A stretch of DNA of 64,000 nucleotides from Campylorhamphus procurvoides (lineage: Eukaryota; Chordata; Aves; Passeriformes; Dendrocolaptidae). The notes under the pieces are model-generated. The model did not search any database and was not told where the DNA came from. It saw nothing but the letters and a program-made list of their open reading frames with translations. The position numbers and the translations under genes were made by a program. Where the stretch lies: contig WBMV01006289.1 of assembly GCA_013396655.1 (NCBI GenBank), positions 1,178,001 through 1,242,000 of the forward strand. Reading direction: 5' to 3'. Every line of letters begins with the position of its first letter. Position 1 is the stretch's first letter. Below, in pieces: positions 1-12,862 of the stretch.

Positions 1-2742
1 ACCTTGAACTCAGAGGGGTGCTCATGTGTTACAGTCTAGCAATGACTTTGACTCATTCTTAGGCTTCTCTGAGCCTGCTTCTTTGATGCATTAAATTGCA
101 GGGAGAAAGGGGTTTACAATAAAATGAATAAATGTGATTTAGTAAATTAAAGTCATTTGTTGAATATCATTCTCAGCAGCCCATCACTGATCTGCATACC
201 TTTTAAGTGGGTGCAAGTACAACCGATAATGTTTATTTCTAATATTTATTTTTTTCTTATTTAAACCATATGAAAAAAGGAAATTTGCCCAGTGATTATG
301 TGAGACAAATCACCTTATTCAGAATAGATCCAGGGTGCCTGTTCACCACAGGGTGGTGAGCAACAAACCTTGCTTGGTTTGTATCCAAATCAGAAAAATA
401 GACATTAGGAGCAAACTGCTTAGCAGGTATCCAGAAGCTCATAAATTCTTTTGGCATGATCAGAGCTGAAAGAAAAGTGCTTCTGTGTCTGAGCTCTTAT
501 ATAGCTAAGAACTGCTACCCAAACTGTGGTGGTGTCATTCAAGACAGTGTTGTTATCAGAAGCAGTGTTTGCAGGACGAGCCTATGGAAGGGTGGACATG
601 CTTGTCCCCACTGCTGGCCTGTGTTTTCTTCCAGGAAGAAAAGTTCTAAGAATACTTATATCAAAGTAGCTGGAGCTTCCCTGGCTAAGATGAAGGAAAA
701 ATAGAGAGTATAATTTTGTTGGCTTGCTGTGAATATAATCCTCTTTTCCATTTAGGTGTATCTTTCTGTTATGAAAGCCAGCCTTGTGCTGAAATGTGAG
801 CTATAAGGAATTTGTTAAACCTTTAAAAATGCATGAATTGCTGGGGAAGGACGGGCTGGGTGTCTGCTACAGAGGGAGGTGATAGTGGACTGATATACAC
901 TGCTGCTAGTCACTGTGTAGTGAGAGTTGTCGTGCCTTTGAAAACTACATTTTCCATGCTCTGATTTTTTCAGGACTTAGTTGGCATATTCACGCAATAG
1001 CTTAGTCCTTGCCGTGCTCTGTATGTTTTCTGGTGCGTAAGACCTCTAGTGAAGTGGTTTTATGTATTTTGAGTTCAGTGCCATTTTCTTATACATGTCT
1101 GTAAATGCCCACTTTGACATTTTAAGTAGACAGCTTTTTAAAAGGGAGGTTCAGGCCTTTTAGGAAAGTTTGAAGTAGGATGCGTAGATCAACATTTTAG
1201 TATATTTCTAATACAGTACGTTTTGGAATGATTATTTATCACTGCATTGTGGTGTTCACAAAGTATTGTGATTTTTTAACACAGTGGTATTAATGTGAAT
1301 GCTGTGGGGGTTTTAAGGATTTTTTCTTCACTGTATATAGGGATTTATATTGGCAGTAGTTTGATTTAAAAAGAGCAACTGGCCTACTTTTAGGGCTTTG
1401 TCCATCTACTAAAATCTTGTGTTTCTAAAATCTAAGTCATGTATAATTTTGTGTATCTGGTTAGTTATATCAATGATGTAAAAGCAGCTCCTCTGTGTTC
1501 CACATTTATTCTCGAGCACTGAAGTGCTGAAGAAGATACGGGCATGAGGTGAAAAGCCCAGCATTGTAATGAGATAGCTCAGATGTGCATTGGCATTTTC
1601 TGGAGTGTAAACATGAAATAAATGGCAATTTTAGCAGTCACCAGGAAGGGAGGTTTTCAGAGGAGTACTAAATGACTGAGGAATTAGTGAATTCATTTGT
1701 GGTGGTACAATTCCCACCTAAACCAAATGTCTCTGTCCTCCAAAACAATTTGAATGAAGAATTGGCATTCAAAGTTTTTTCTTTTGCAAAGCAATGTGTC
1801 TTTAATACTTAAAATTCATTAGTTATCAATAATGTACAATATTAGTGTTGACTTCGAAAATTCTCATTTCTATAATAAAAAGGAGTGCCTATTTTTCCCC
1901 CTCTTTTCTAACCTCAGCATTTTTAAAAAACAACAAATTCAAGGTATTTAGAGACTTTGAAAAGCCCATAATTTATTTATTAACTGATAGAAGGATGTTT
2001 TTGTTAGTAGGAAATAAGTTCTGAGTGATTAACATACATTCTTAGGCAGGATTCAAATTTCATTTTGATGCCACATCTGTGCTTAAGCATTGTAACATAT
2101 TACACAAAATAACTATGTTTGTGACAGAAACTGCAAAGCTTTTCCTTCACATTTTTCTGTTTGATTGCTTGGGTGACAGTTCTGATTTCTTGAGGGTAAA
2201 AACAGGGTGTGTATACACTTTTGGATGTTTTTTTTAATAAAAATCAAGGCATCAGAAATAAATTTTATTGCAACAGTGCTACACACAAGATAGATTTTTA
2301 GTTTAAATATATTGGGAATATTCTTCCTGATTTTAATGTGCCAAATGCTGCAAAATCTTCCTCAAAGGTCTAATTACTAATCTGCATGCAGGCTATAGAG
2401 ATACCAATTTATTATTTAGTACTGGTCTTGCTGCTTGTAACAAGAAACTTGAAGCAAAAAAGGAGATTGAGAACACTGAAGGGACAAAGTATTTCCAGAA
2501 CTGAGGAACTAAAATGTGTGGCTATCCCATTGTATTTTATGTTGCTTATCTATTTCAACTATAACCTGGAAAAAAACTATAATATGCATCAGTTAAAGAT
2601 CAATTTTTATCCAGTCAGGCCACCCATTTAAGCAGTATCCATTTACCTGTGCTTAAATGATATAGACTGTATATGCAGACTTGTCCTTGATTAGGGAAAA
2701 GAAAAAGCCAAACCAATAAAGGAATAAGGAAAAAAATAACAA
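1..2742. other. Unique AT-rich non-coding sequence
   Basis: I see no gene here. The only open frames are about 80 codons long, with no family resemblance and no splice-bounded exon structure. A short imperfect hairpin lies at 342-360, with TTCACCAC facing GTGGTGAG. No transposable element could be recognised. This is most likely intronic or intergenic DNA. Confidence 0.7.
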
Positions 2743-2828
2743 TTGTTTCTGTGTGTTTGTGGTTTTTGTGGTGTGGTCTTTGTTTGTTTGGTTTTCCCCC
2801 TTTTTTTAATGGCTGTGTTTTTTTTAAT
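2743..2828. repeat. G/T-rich low-complexity tract
   Basis: The plus strand is almost entirely G and T (TGTGTTTGTGG-, TTTGTTTGTTTGG-type runs), followed by a C5T7 run and another T8 run. Similar G/T-rich tracts recur at 3436, 6517, 24283 and 45095, and their complements at 12752 and 51761, so this is a recurrent class in this genome. They may descend from decayed poly(A)/poly(T) tails or simple-repeat expansion. Open frames across it on both strands are compositional artefacts. Confidence 0.75.
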
Positions 2829-4872
2829 GGGTATGGAGAAATACAGCTTGGGCAGATGCTCTATCTGGAAAGCAGCCACTCCCAGTGTGAGCAGGGCAAT
2901 GACTTGAGATTTAAGCAACAAGGACTTGCTGAAGAAACTGGACACCAATGGCAGATTTGGAGCATCCCAGAGTACTCCAAGACTGACGTCTGCATGTGAG
3001 TCATTGAATTTTTTCAAAGTCTTAAATGCATTGGTTATAATCTACACCTGCTAAGGAATGGCAGAGAGACAAGTGAGATTTCTGGAGAGTCACACATTTA
3101 TTGCAAAAGCCTGGCAGTTAGGATGCAGAGCAGTGGCATAGAAATGGCAACACTGAGGTTTCCAGAGAGTCCTCCTTTGAAGAAGTGTAGGCTTCCACGA
3201 TGCACAGCCTTGGTATAACTGTTATCCACACTGCCTTTGAGGTTTGCACCGTGATAGGTTAATGTCATAGACTCTGGGAAAGCTTGTGGAGGCAACCTCC
3301 TGCAGGACCTTTGAGTCTTCAGGTACTTCCTGCCCTTGTTGGTCTGAGGATTCCGAAGTTTTACTTGAGCTGAGACCTTTAGCATGGATTTTTCTTCTCT
3401 TTGTTTATAATGTACTTTTTGTTTCAGATAGGATATGTTTTGGTTTGGTTTGTTGTTGGTGTTTTGGTTTTTTTTTTCCATTTTCAAAAGCTCTACTGTA
3501 AATTCTCCTCTTTTTCATCACTGCGCAGTTTCAGCAATGGCTGTACTAATGTAATATGAGGAAACAAACAGGTGAAACTGTGCAAAGTGTTACAGGAAGT
3601 GATTGCAAATAGCTCTCGTGGGGAGAACTTCTTGGAAGAAAAACCTTCTTTTCCAAAGAGTTGTCTCTGACTCATTGCAGATTACCTTTTGCTTTTACCG
3701 TCTGGGAAGGATCTTTCTGCCCCAGAGGAAGCACTGTATTCTGAAAGCTTTTCTGAGCTCAGAGGCTGCTGAGATGTTGTCAATACACAGGTTAACTCTA
3801 TCTTTTTATTGACATTGACATGGAGGGGCAAGGTATAAAGCCCTTACAAGGGCTTTGAGGAGAAGCATGCAGGAAGATAATTCTGGTGTGTGCTCCTTAG
3901 TGACATCACCTAAGGAAGCAGTGATGTCTTGGCTTGAATTTTCCAGAATTCATACAGAAAAAGCTCATTTAAAATGCCAGTGCTACAGAGAAAATGAAAA
4001 GCTGGAAATCTCAGTACCTAACAATTAATTTATCTGCTCTTGATTTGTATGTATGTCACATTTGGGTTACAGAATTCAGTTGCTTATGCTGTCGCAATGC
4101 AGTCTGTGGAGGGTAAATGAACACTCCTATAAGAATCTTTTGAGTTTATAGTTCCTAGTAATAAATAATTTTGTTGGACTGGTAATAGACCATTATGATC
4201 AGCATCAGTCAGCTTAGCAGCTCGCATTCCTTGGCAAAGGCTCTGACTGCATAATTCTTTCTGTCCCTTGTATCATTGGAATATTGAACTGCAAATTGAC
4301 CTGTGTTCCAACTCCATTTCATTCAGGACCCAACTTCTCTGGGACTGGGTCTTTGACTTAGATCTCATCTGGTTCTCTGGCAAGTCCACATACTATACCT
4401 TTTTGATGTCAGCTGGAGTAAGGCTTCATTAGGGAATCTGACATCTTTCTCAGCTATCTGACTCTCTGAACCTGGCTTTGATCAGCTTCTTTAGCAGTTG
4501 GTTTCCTTGTTTAGTATTTTTGTGGACAACTATGTCTATTTTGTTGAAACTTGAGAAGAAATGGTGAATGTGGCTGTTGAGGGAATCAGAGATGCCTGTG
4601 GCAAATAAGAGCAGGTCAAAAATGGTGTGTATTTATCGCTTAGACTCAGTTCTTAATTAATTTAGTGGACTTTCTGCTAAAATCACCCTGAATTTCATTT
4701 GATGATGAATGCAGAGGCTGCATTTTAGAAAAGCTGATTGGTTTTACTGAGAAAGATGAAGTTTAGGGAGTTCAAAAGAGATTTTTAGAGTTTCTGCATT
4801 AACCATTGGAACTATACATTCTGAACTGCAGTGCAAGTTTGGTTTTGGAAGTGCCATGACCCAGTTTTTGAA
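2829..4872. other. Unique non-coding sequence
   Basis: No gene or recognisable mobile element. The 129-codon minus-strand frame at 3098-3487 begins in the G/T-rich tract, so its N-terminus is a Lys/Asn/Gln-rich translation of simple repeat. It has no recognisable domain, and I treat it as chance. Confidence 0.6.
3436..3478. repeat. G/T-rich simple repeat
   Basis: A run of TTTTGG/TTTGTTG-type units ends in a T-run. It has the same character as the tracts at 2743 and 6517. Confidence 0.7.
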
Positions 4873-4889
4873 GGGGGGGGGGGGAGGGG
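4873..4889. repeat. Poly(G) tract G12-A-G4
   Basis: Twelve consecutive G residues are followed by A and four more G. This is the longest G homopolymer I noticed in the window. It could form an intramolecular quadruplex, and it is a likely site of sequencing or assembly length error. Confidence 0.9.
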
Positions 4890-5939
4890 AAGTGTGATGA
4901 AAACTATAGTTTTCAGGGGGATAAAGGACTCAAACTGTTCTTTGCCAGAATGGCTGATCTGGAGGCTGCACCTGGCTTTCTGCATATTCATGTGACTGGT
5001 TTGTACCTCATGGCAATGGAATCGGTGCTAAGCAAGTTAAGAAAGGAGACAGCTGATGATCTGTGCAGCTGTGATCTGAAATCACACATTTGTCACCTTA
5101 CCATCACTTGAATAGCTTCCTTATGCCAAAAGTTTGGCACCCAATTTCATGGTTCTTCTTGAGAAATCAAGTGTTAGTCCCTTTTATCAAGGTGAAGCCT
5201 TGAACCCTCCAGCTGATGTTCCAGTGGGAAGGGCTGGCTCCTGGGCTCACTGATACTCCAATCCATCTAGTCCTTGAGCAGCAAGCTGAAAGCTGCCTGC
5301 TGTTTGAAACAGTTTGCATGCTCTGCTTAGACATAACCTGATAGCAGGCCTCTAATTTGCATCTCTATTCCTTTTTAAATGTGATGACGGGGTTACATCC
5401 TGTTCTGTGGTGAGAAATCTTTGAGACATTAGAGATGTAAATAATTTTTTTTAAAAATTGACACAAGATTATGATGTATCAGTGTATTTCAGATCTTGGG
5501 ATCTCACTGCACAGATTTCATAAACAAGTTAATTGAACTGTTTGTTTTTCATGATTATTTGGATAGAAAAAAATATTCATTTGATATGTATAGATGAACC
5601 AAGCAGTATGAATTATCATTTGAATCCTAGTAATTTTTTCCTTATAAAAATGAAAAACTAGATTCCAGTAAGTACAAATTGCTTTCATAGATATTTAATT
5701 AGTTTAGGAAAACTGGCAAATTGGAAATAAACTACTTTGGTCCTTGTAGCACTTGTGAATATTTCACAAGCATAAAGACTAACAGAGTGCCAGTGTTGGT
5801 GCCAAATATGTTTGAGCCAAGCCCAGCTCAAATCTATAATGAGAGCTTTCCAAGCTGCTCAAATGTTCCCTTTCACATCCATTTGACATTTTTCTGGCTT
5901 GACTTTGTTCTTGCCTGCAAGTTCCTGTGCAGTCTTTAA
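4890..5939. other. Unique non-coding sequence
   Basis: No gene is seen. The 72-codon frame at 5721-5939 has no recognisable motif. Around 5200-5310 the GC content rises modestly, with no identifiable element. Confidence 0.6.
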
Positions 5940-6300
5940 AATCAGCAGTCTCGCAATGTTGGGAAAGTAAACATCGTGCTTTCGAAGCTACAGTTCAACC
6001 AAAGCATTTGGACAAATTTTAATCACGCCCTGACCCTCGTGCAGCTTCTCTGCAGAAAGCTTAATTTCTCCCAAAGGACAGATAGTAAACTAATATGAAT
6101 CCTGCCATGTAGTGATTTCCAGCAGATGAGCCTGGAACCCAGCAGAACAGAATTATTATTAAAGGATTATTTTAATTAATGTCTTCAATTGCTTTTATGT
6201 ATGTAGATGCCATAGGAGAGGAGGGGATTACAAAGTTATGTATATAGAAATTGCAATAAATGTTTCCTTTTTAAGAAGAATTATTATTTAATGTTTTACA
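5940..6300. promoter_or_regulatory. Candidate conserved non-coding element
   Basis: This block has the texture typical of vertebrate developmental enhancers. It is complex and non-repetitive, with homeodomain-type cores (TTAATTAA near 6171, several ATTA/TAAT), and it lacks decay signatures such as CpG remnants and poly(A) tails. The observation is purely compositional. Conservation is inferred, not seen, and it could equally be neutral AT-rich sequence. Confidence 0.3.
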
Positions 6301-6516
6301 AATGTATCAGCCCTGCCATAGCTCTTATGGTTACTCCATGAGAGCTGACATTGAATTTGTAGTTTGAGTGCTAGTATGCTAGTTCAGCACTTTCAGCTGA
6401 ACTTTAAAATTACTTTGATGTAGTCTGTGCTTAAAGTAATTTCCTTTTATTTTTTGTTTAATCTCAAGTGTTGTTTTTCAAATGGGAGTTAGAAAAAAAA
6501 CACTTTAGTTGAACCG

Positions 6517-6610
6517 TTTTTTGTTTTGGTTTCGTTTTTGTTTGTTTGTTTTGTGGGATGTTTGTTTTTTGGGTTGTTCGGTTGTTGTTGGTTTTGCCTT
6601 TTTTTTTTCC
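6517..6610. repeat. G/T-rich low-complexity tract ending in T10
   Basis: About 95 bases are almost devoid of A and rich in GTTTTG/GTTTGTTTG units, closing with a T-run and CC. It is the longest member of the recurrent G/T-rich class in this window. No coding potential. Confidence 0.8.
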
Positions 6611-6860
6611 TTGTCCCTAAATGAGTCTCAGTAGTGCCATGAAAAATATTTTTCATCTTTGATCTGTTTTGTGGACAGATGTTGACAAAAAAGCATCTTC
6701 AGGTGCACTTGGAAAGTGCAATATGTGCATTTAATAACCACAATTATTCAGCTATTTCACACAAATGAGGGTTTTCAACAGTGTTGCTATGGATAGCGTG
6801 TATCTTAGAATACAAACCTGGGTTTGAACTGCAGAGTAAGAAGCTCAAGCTAAAGGATGT

Positions 6861-6892
6861 CCTCTCTCTCTGTCTATATATATAGATATGTA
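6861..6892. repeat. Compound CT / TA microsatellite
   Basis: A (CT)n run is followed directly by TATATATA and a TAGATATGTA tail. It is short and imperfect. Confidence 0.8.
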
Positions 6893-9800
6893 TAAAATAA
6901 CTGGCATATTCATGAACTACTCATTAGGACCCACTGTGTTTTCTCTCTGCCTGTTGTTGTTACCTTTCTAATAGTCAGGAATAGTTCAGTACTGGAATTG
7001 AACCACCAGTTTGGCCTTCCCTATGGCAATAATTCTCTGAGAATATAAAGACCAGTTGTAGATTTTTATTTTAAGCTGATATTTGATGTTCACCACTGAA
7101 CATAATTTGAATGAGAAATTTTATTATTATAAGGGATGCTGTTATGAGTCTTGGACTTCCCAAAACGTGATTCTGTAGGTAAGTCAAGTCATATCACTTC
7201 ACTCTTGTTAACCTGAGTAGGCTCTGGCTAAATAACAAAATATACCATTTAACAAGCTTTGTAATTTCTTTTGTGATCTTGGGCATTGTTCCCCAGATGA
7301 CTGAGCTAGAATTCACTTAATTGATTTTTACTCCAAAGTTTATGGTGGAAGCTTGTTTTCTGTTGCTTTTTCTGCTTAGACTATGACAGTCCTTAATTTG
7401 ATTTACTGCTTGGCTCTAGATGAAGGGTTCTTGCTGTAAATCATCTGTCTAGACCCAATATCTTTGAGATTTTCCTCCACTAAACTGAATGCCCCAGGTT
7501 TCCTATCATATGTCTTCATAGCCCCTTTGGTGTGACACAGTTTGCAATATCAATTACCAGAGCTGGAAGTGCCACTTTTCCTCTTGGAAAAAGTGCTCTA
7601 TTCCATATTGGAGACAACCCTACCTAAATCCATGGCATCATTTAATACAATACTATTCCAGTGAAGTGCTTGGCCTCAGTGCAACCAATTGGGGGGTGTT
7701 CCTAGCTGCACATATTTGGTCTGTAAATGTACTCAAAAACCAGCTTTCATGGAAGTCTTAAAGGCTGTTTCGGTGGCTCTTTCAAGACCTTCCCATTCAC
7801 GCTGAAATAAACAGTCACATGCAAAATTCATAGGACCTTGTTCAAAAGTAGTGTTGCTTTCTCTGCACAGGTTTATTGCTGACCTTGGGATAGCTGTAAA
7901 TTCTGGTGATCCTCAGCCTGCCTGGATAAAAGACTTGGGAACATGAGCTTTTAGGTGATGTCCCTGCCCCCCTGTGAAGCGTGGCCATCACTGGTGCCTG
8001 GTTGCCTGTGTCCAGTGTGGCACAGCAGCACAAGTAGGCAGCTCATCTGCAAAGGGAAAGCAGGAACTTCCTCCCGCTGCAAGGCCCATTCCCTCACCAA
8101 CCTCCCTCAAAACTTCTTGACAGTAGAATCTTGTTAATGTGGGGTCCTATTCTTTTTTTTTTAGAGCCATACTCTTAGCTTTTTAGGATTCATCTATTAG
8201 AAGCTACTTTTGTTTAGGTTTTCTTTGATCAATATAGATAATTAGTAACTATGGACTCCTAAGATTACAGGATTCTAGCAGTTCTTTACTGCACATCAGA
8301 TAGAGGAACAGAGGAAAACAGTAAGAAACAAAGCTAACACTTTATCATATGTTGCACTTTTAATTAATGGTTTAAAAACAAAGCTACTGAAGTGAGTAAT
8401 TTACATTTAGATATCAGATTAGACTTCAAAAAATCAATAAAAAGTTTTTATCTTTCTGTATTAAAGATTGATTTTTTTCCTCCGGCATCTACAAAGAGGC
8501 AATGCTTTGGTAAAAATCTTAACTGAGAAGAATGAGAAGTAATGCAGATCTGAATCTTAATATTGCAGTTCAGGACTACATCCTCTTTCATGCCATACTG
8601 GAGCAGTTTTAAACTTCTGATGAATTTATGGAGTTTTATGTTCCATTCAATTCAAAATCAGCAGAATTATAAAATGGATGAAGAATGCAAGGAAAAAAAA
8701 AGTGAAGAGGTTTTTGTGTGCAGCACAATATAAACCCCCTACGTTTTATAAAGCTCTGTGACACCTATTAACTTTAAACCTTGACGATTACTTAGAAGGA
8801 TTTTTGTTGAATGTTTGAAGGGACAAAACTTCTCTGTTGATTGCTAATGAGCCTCACTGTATAGAGATTTAATCTGGCAAACTCTGTTGTTGCTTATTTT
8901 CTGATGATGTCAAAACTTTCTGTAATTGTCTTGATTTCCAAACCAGTTTAATGTAAGTATTTCTGCTTATTGATTTCTATTCTTGATGTGAAAATAATTT
9001 GAAAGCACTTTTGATTAATTCTTCTGTAGTTGTGTTGTGTACTTTTTATAAGTAGACTGTCTTGCTCCTCTAGCTCTTCAGTTTTGAAAAATACCAGTCA
9101 GTACAAAATTAAATTTAATTATTAAATAATGTAATCCATGCAGAATGGTTGATCTGTGGGAGATAATATTATTTGCTTGTAACTCATCTTTCCTATAACT
9201 ATTTTAAAGCAGTCTACAGGATTCAGAAATCGGAAATGATAGGAACATACCCTTTTAAAGGCTTGATACGAATCAAAAAATTAGGATTTGAAAGTGCAGT
9301 AATCCAGTAAATTTTTCTGCTCCTTCTAAAGATGTAACTTATATGCTTCAACTTATGATGTCTTTTGGATGCAAATGTGCTTTTCCTGCTGCAGTCAATA
9401 TATCACAGTACTGAAAAGCAGAATTAGTCATGGCCATGCTCAGCATAGGGCTAGAGTTTTGTTGGCATTTAACCTGCTGTAGTACAATAGTAACTTAGGC
9501 TGTGCCTTGCACAGTGAGGGTGGGCTGGTAGGACCTGCTGCTGCACCGATGAGAGTGTGGAGGTGGCCAGTCCCAGGTAATTGCTGTGCTCCAGAGCCTC
9601 GCCTGCATGCTTGATGTGAGCTCCAGAATGAGCCCTGAGTGAATTGCAGAGGCAACTTTTCCTTGCATTTGCACAGAAGGTCATGGAGGTCAGTTTTGTA
9701 AACTACTCATTTATCATCATAAGATCTGAGGCAGTGCTGGCTATACTTGAAGAGAAGACATAAAGCTTAGTGGCCCCATATGGTGATACAGGTAGTTATA

Positions 9801-11240
9801 AGATGGTCTTATTTTTAAATCAGTATCCCTTTTTCTGCAAACCAGTCTGTTTAGCGAGGCTTCTGTATGGAATGTGAAGGCCAAAGGACGTTTTGGGGAT
9901 TTGTTTTGATAGGTTACTAAATATATAAAGAGTGTTAAGGGTGTTTATTGTACAGATTTCTTTTTTAACTCTTCCATTGCTAAGGCTGTGGCAAATTCTA
10001 TTTATCTTGTTTCTACCATGTGGGGATTTCAAGAATGAGAAATCTTGTGCGTCACTAGAAGTTGTTACGAGCAGTATGGATAGTGGTCTTATTTTCTTTG
10101 ATTAACACGACATCTGACAGGAACTTCTATGTGTGATTTTCTTTTTTTTTCTTTTTTTGAGGTCTGAGTCTTCTAATAGCAAACTAACAAATGTGTTCAA
10201 AAAATAAATTGTTAGCATAGCAATGGACTTGCTCAAATTCTTTTTCCACATCAAATTTATACAAAGTAGTGAGGCGCTTGGGTTGTACTCCACTGGCTGC
10301 TGTTTGAAGGGTATCAACTTCTTGATTCTTAGGAATTATTGATTCTTATAAAAATACAAAATCTGAGAGAGATCAGGCTCTGAGATTATCACTTCATATG
10401 TTATTTTGAACAGCCTTTTAACTCCAGTGGTATAGTCTTTCCAAAACATACCACTGCAGAAATCTACAATATGGAATCCAGTATGGAATTCAGCACAGCA
10501 AAATGGAAGCAGTGTGGATTTCAGAACAGGTTATATCAGTGTTCCAAATACACTAAATCTTGGCAGGATTCCAGGGTTAGGAAACAAATTTTAATGAGGG
10601 CCACTTGAGTGGAACTGCTAAGATGAAAACTAAAGCCTGTGAGATTGTAATTATGGAAACTGGCAAACTGTGAGATCGGAAATAAGCAACTGTGACTCCT
10701 CAGTATCCATGGAATGGTTTAGAAAAATATACTCTGGAAATTCTTCAATATCTTGTGTCTTATTTAAAAACAGCTGCTTTGAATCTGAAGAATCTATTTT
10801 ACATATGGAAGCACTGGACCAAAGCATGTGGAGATGCTGCACCTGAAGTTTTCATTCTGTTACTTTGCATGAATGTTCTCTTGAGCATCTGAGCAGTCCC
10901 AAAGAAATTCTGAGACCAGGCACTCAGTGTCTGGTTCCCATCACTTTGGCTCAATGGTATGCTGGTTTAAACTGGACTGGAGGGGCAGGAGCTTTCACTG
11001 GTATGACTGTAGTATGTGTGTGTGTCATAGAACAGAAATATTAGAGTAGAAATCACTGGCTGCTCCCACATGTATCTTGGGTAAGAGACAATGATAACAG
11101 AGTAATGGCATCAGGACAGCACTGATTTAGACAAATACTCGTGATTTGGCTCTGGAGTTGTTTATTGTATACATTTCCTAAAAAGATACACTTTCAATAT
11201 AACCATGTACTGTTTGCGTTTTTCCTGTGAAAACTGATAT
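6893..11240. other. Unique non-coding sequence
   Basis: No gene or recognisable repeat. Two patches of higher GC occur at about 7900-8110 and 9490-9660. The open frames there (60-71 codons, overlapping on opposite strands or in different frames) look like loss of AT-rich stop codons rather than selection. I could not assign either patch to a repeat family. They could be old, unrecognised retroelement debris. Confidence 0.6.
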
Positions 11241-11300
11241 GAGCAGGATAATGGGCCAGATGACCTTCAAAAATCTCTTTCAACATGATTGACTCTGATT
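11241..11300 (+). mobile_element. CR1 LINE 3'-end scrap, plus orientation
   Basis: The sequence contains GGGCCAGATGACCTTCAAAA and then TCTCTTTCAACATGATTGACTCTGATT. This matches the pattern of the CR1 3' untranslated end: a GATGAcCTtcaa-type block, then a ttCCAACC-like block, then a degenerate ATTCTATGATT tail. Only the last ~60 bp is recognisable. It is either an extremely 5'-truncated insertion or a heavily decayed copy. The family assignment is from memory of the CR1 consensus and the match is imperfect. Confidence 0.6.
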
Positions 11301-11639
11301 TTTTTTTGGTACAATTTTTCTTTGAGTATGTGTTCGTTCAAACTTTTAACAGTATGGTGTGTGTATATATTGTTTTGCAAGCAATAGACCTCCTGCTTTG
11401 TGAAGACCTTTGAGAGAAAGAACACTAATTGAAATGACCATGAAATGGGTTTAGAAGTGGATTGATTTTTGCTGGGTTTGGATATACTTTTTAGTGCCGC
11501 TAGCATGAGAATGATGGTTGCTTCTAGCAGCTATCAAGGGCCCAGGCTCTGCTAGAGTCACTTTGTGAGACTGCCTTTGACCTCAAAGACTGAAACTCCC
11601 AGGGAAGAAAAAAATATAATTTGGTCTTCAGTTTTATAC
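11301..11639. other. Unique sequence, nothing recognised
   Basis: No gene or repeat is seen. The 79-codon minus-strand frame at 11267-11506 overlaps the CR1 scrap and is not credible as a gene. Confidence 0.55.
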
Positions 11640-12060
11640 TCATTAGCCAAGAGTGAATCCTCCCAAAGCAATTTATGAAAGATAATGAAACAACTTAATT
11701 TGCCATCAAGTTGCTTCAATTTGCATTCTTCTCAGTTGCATTCAGTCTCAATGAAATTGGATCATTATTTATCTCTAATTTTAATTCTTAAACTAAATTG
11801 TTTACCAGAAAGAATTTTTACTGTCTCGCTCTCCGACAACAATCTATTAAGCACAGCATAAACACTGAAAATAAATCAAAAGCAAATTGAAGCTCTTGCT
11901 GACTTATTGAACTTGCAGTTTCTTCGTATAGCTCTTTTTATGCAAAGCAAAGAGACTCAATTATTTGCAGTTAATTGTATGGCACTGAAAGAATTTAACC
12001 TTTCTAAAGCCCAAAGTGGGGAGACACTGTATCTGGAGAACTCGTGTAACAGCAAGACTT
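11640..12060. promoter_or_regulatory. Candidate conserved non-coding element (homeodomain/POU-like motifs)
   Basis: This is the most enhancer-like stretch in the left half. It contains an octamer-like ATTTGCAT (within the plus strand near 11720), several TTAATT/TAATT cores, and an inverted pair CAATTA (11958-11963) and TAATTG (11972-11977) separated by 8 bases that include TTTGCAG. It also contains a TTATGCAAAG POU-like site just upstream. Sequence complexity is high and no repeat family is evident. The motifs are seen; enhancer function and conservation are inference. Confidence 0.38.
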
Positions 12061-12751
12061 GACTCATTCTAATGGGCTATACATAACAATGTAAAAGCAA
12101 GAAGGGTAGAGGTCTTTCAGATACCTGGACTGGGAGGGGGGAAAATGAATGCTCTGATGGCACAGTGGATGCTGAGAAGGCTGTGCAAGGTGGGAGCAAT
12201 AAGTCTTTCCCTGTTTCTCTCCTTGTCCTGTATCCTAGGCAGCTGCATGCTTTGTCCAAGTCCACTTATATCGGGGCTTGCAACTTAGTGCTAGGGTGTA
12301 TTTGTCATATTGCAGTTTTGTTCCTGCCAAGTTTTTTCACTGTATATTAGACTAGGTAGAACTGTAGGTGGTAAGGAATATTTAGGCTGCTTTCTCAGTC
12401 TATTGCTACCATGTGATTTTATGTATGAGACACTCAAGTTATGCCAAAATTCAGGGAACTGGCTTTGCTGTGAAAATTTTTTCAGATATGCCACAGTAAC
12501 TGTACAGCTTTTCCCCGCTGACAGTGGTATGGTACAAGACAACAGGGTTATGGTACCCAATCCCAGCAATAAATACTGGTTTGATGTAAATCACTGATGT
12601 AGGCTTACTGAGGACAATATGGATGTCTTTATAGACAAATTATTGAATAGGATGATCTCAGTATTAAAGCTTGAGTATTAAATACAAGTGGTTGCAGAGT
12701 TCACAATGCAGCATCATTGTCACAATGTAGAATCCTTGCTTTGTAACATAT
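12061..12751. other. Unique sequence, nothing recognised
   Basis: Open frames of 92 and 95 codons overlap on opposite strands at 12291-12597. Neither shows a domain, signal peptide or splice-bounded exon pattern. I see nothing to support a gene. Confidence 0.55.
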
Positions 12752-12862
12752 TAAAAAAAACCAACAAAAACCCAAAATACCAGTACCAAAAGATCAACCT
12801 CTTCAAAAAAAAAAAATCAACCAAACAAGCCCCTAAACCCTGAAAAAACCTAAACAACACAA
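12752..12862. repeat. A/C-rich low-complexity tract
   Basis: The plus strand is dominated by A and C (A8, A12, CCAACAAAAACCC, CCTAAACC units). It is the reverse-complement counterpart of the G/T-rich tracts elsewhere. It could mark the poly(A)-like end of an old insertion, but no body is recognisable next to it. Confidence 0.7.

Noticed and set aside
3098..3487. 129-codon minus-strand frame
   Set aside because: It starts in a simple repeat, has no recognisable domain, and its length is within chance expectation for 64 kb.
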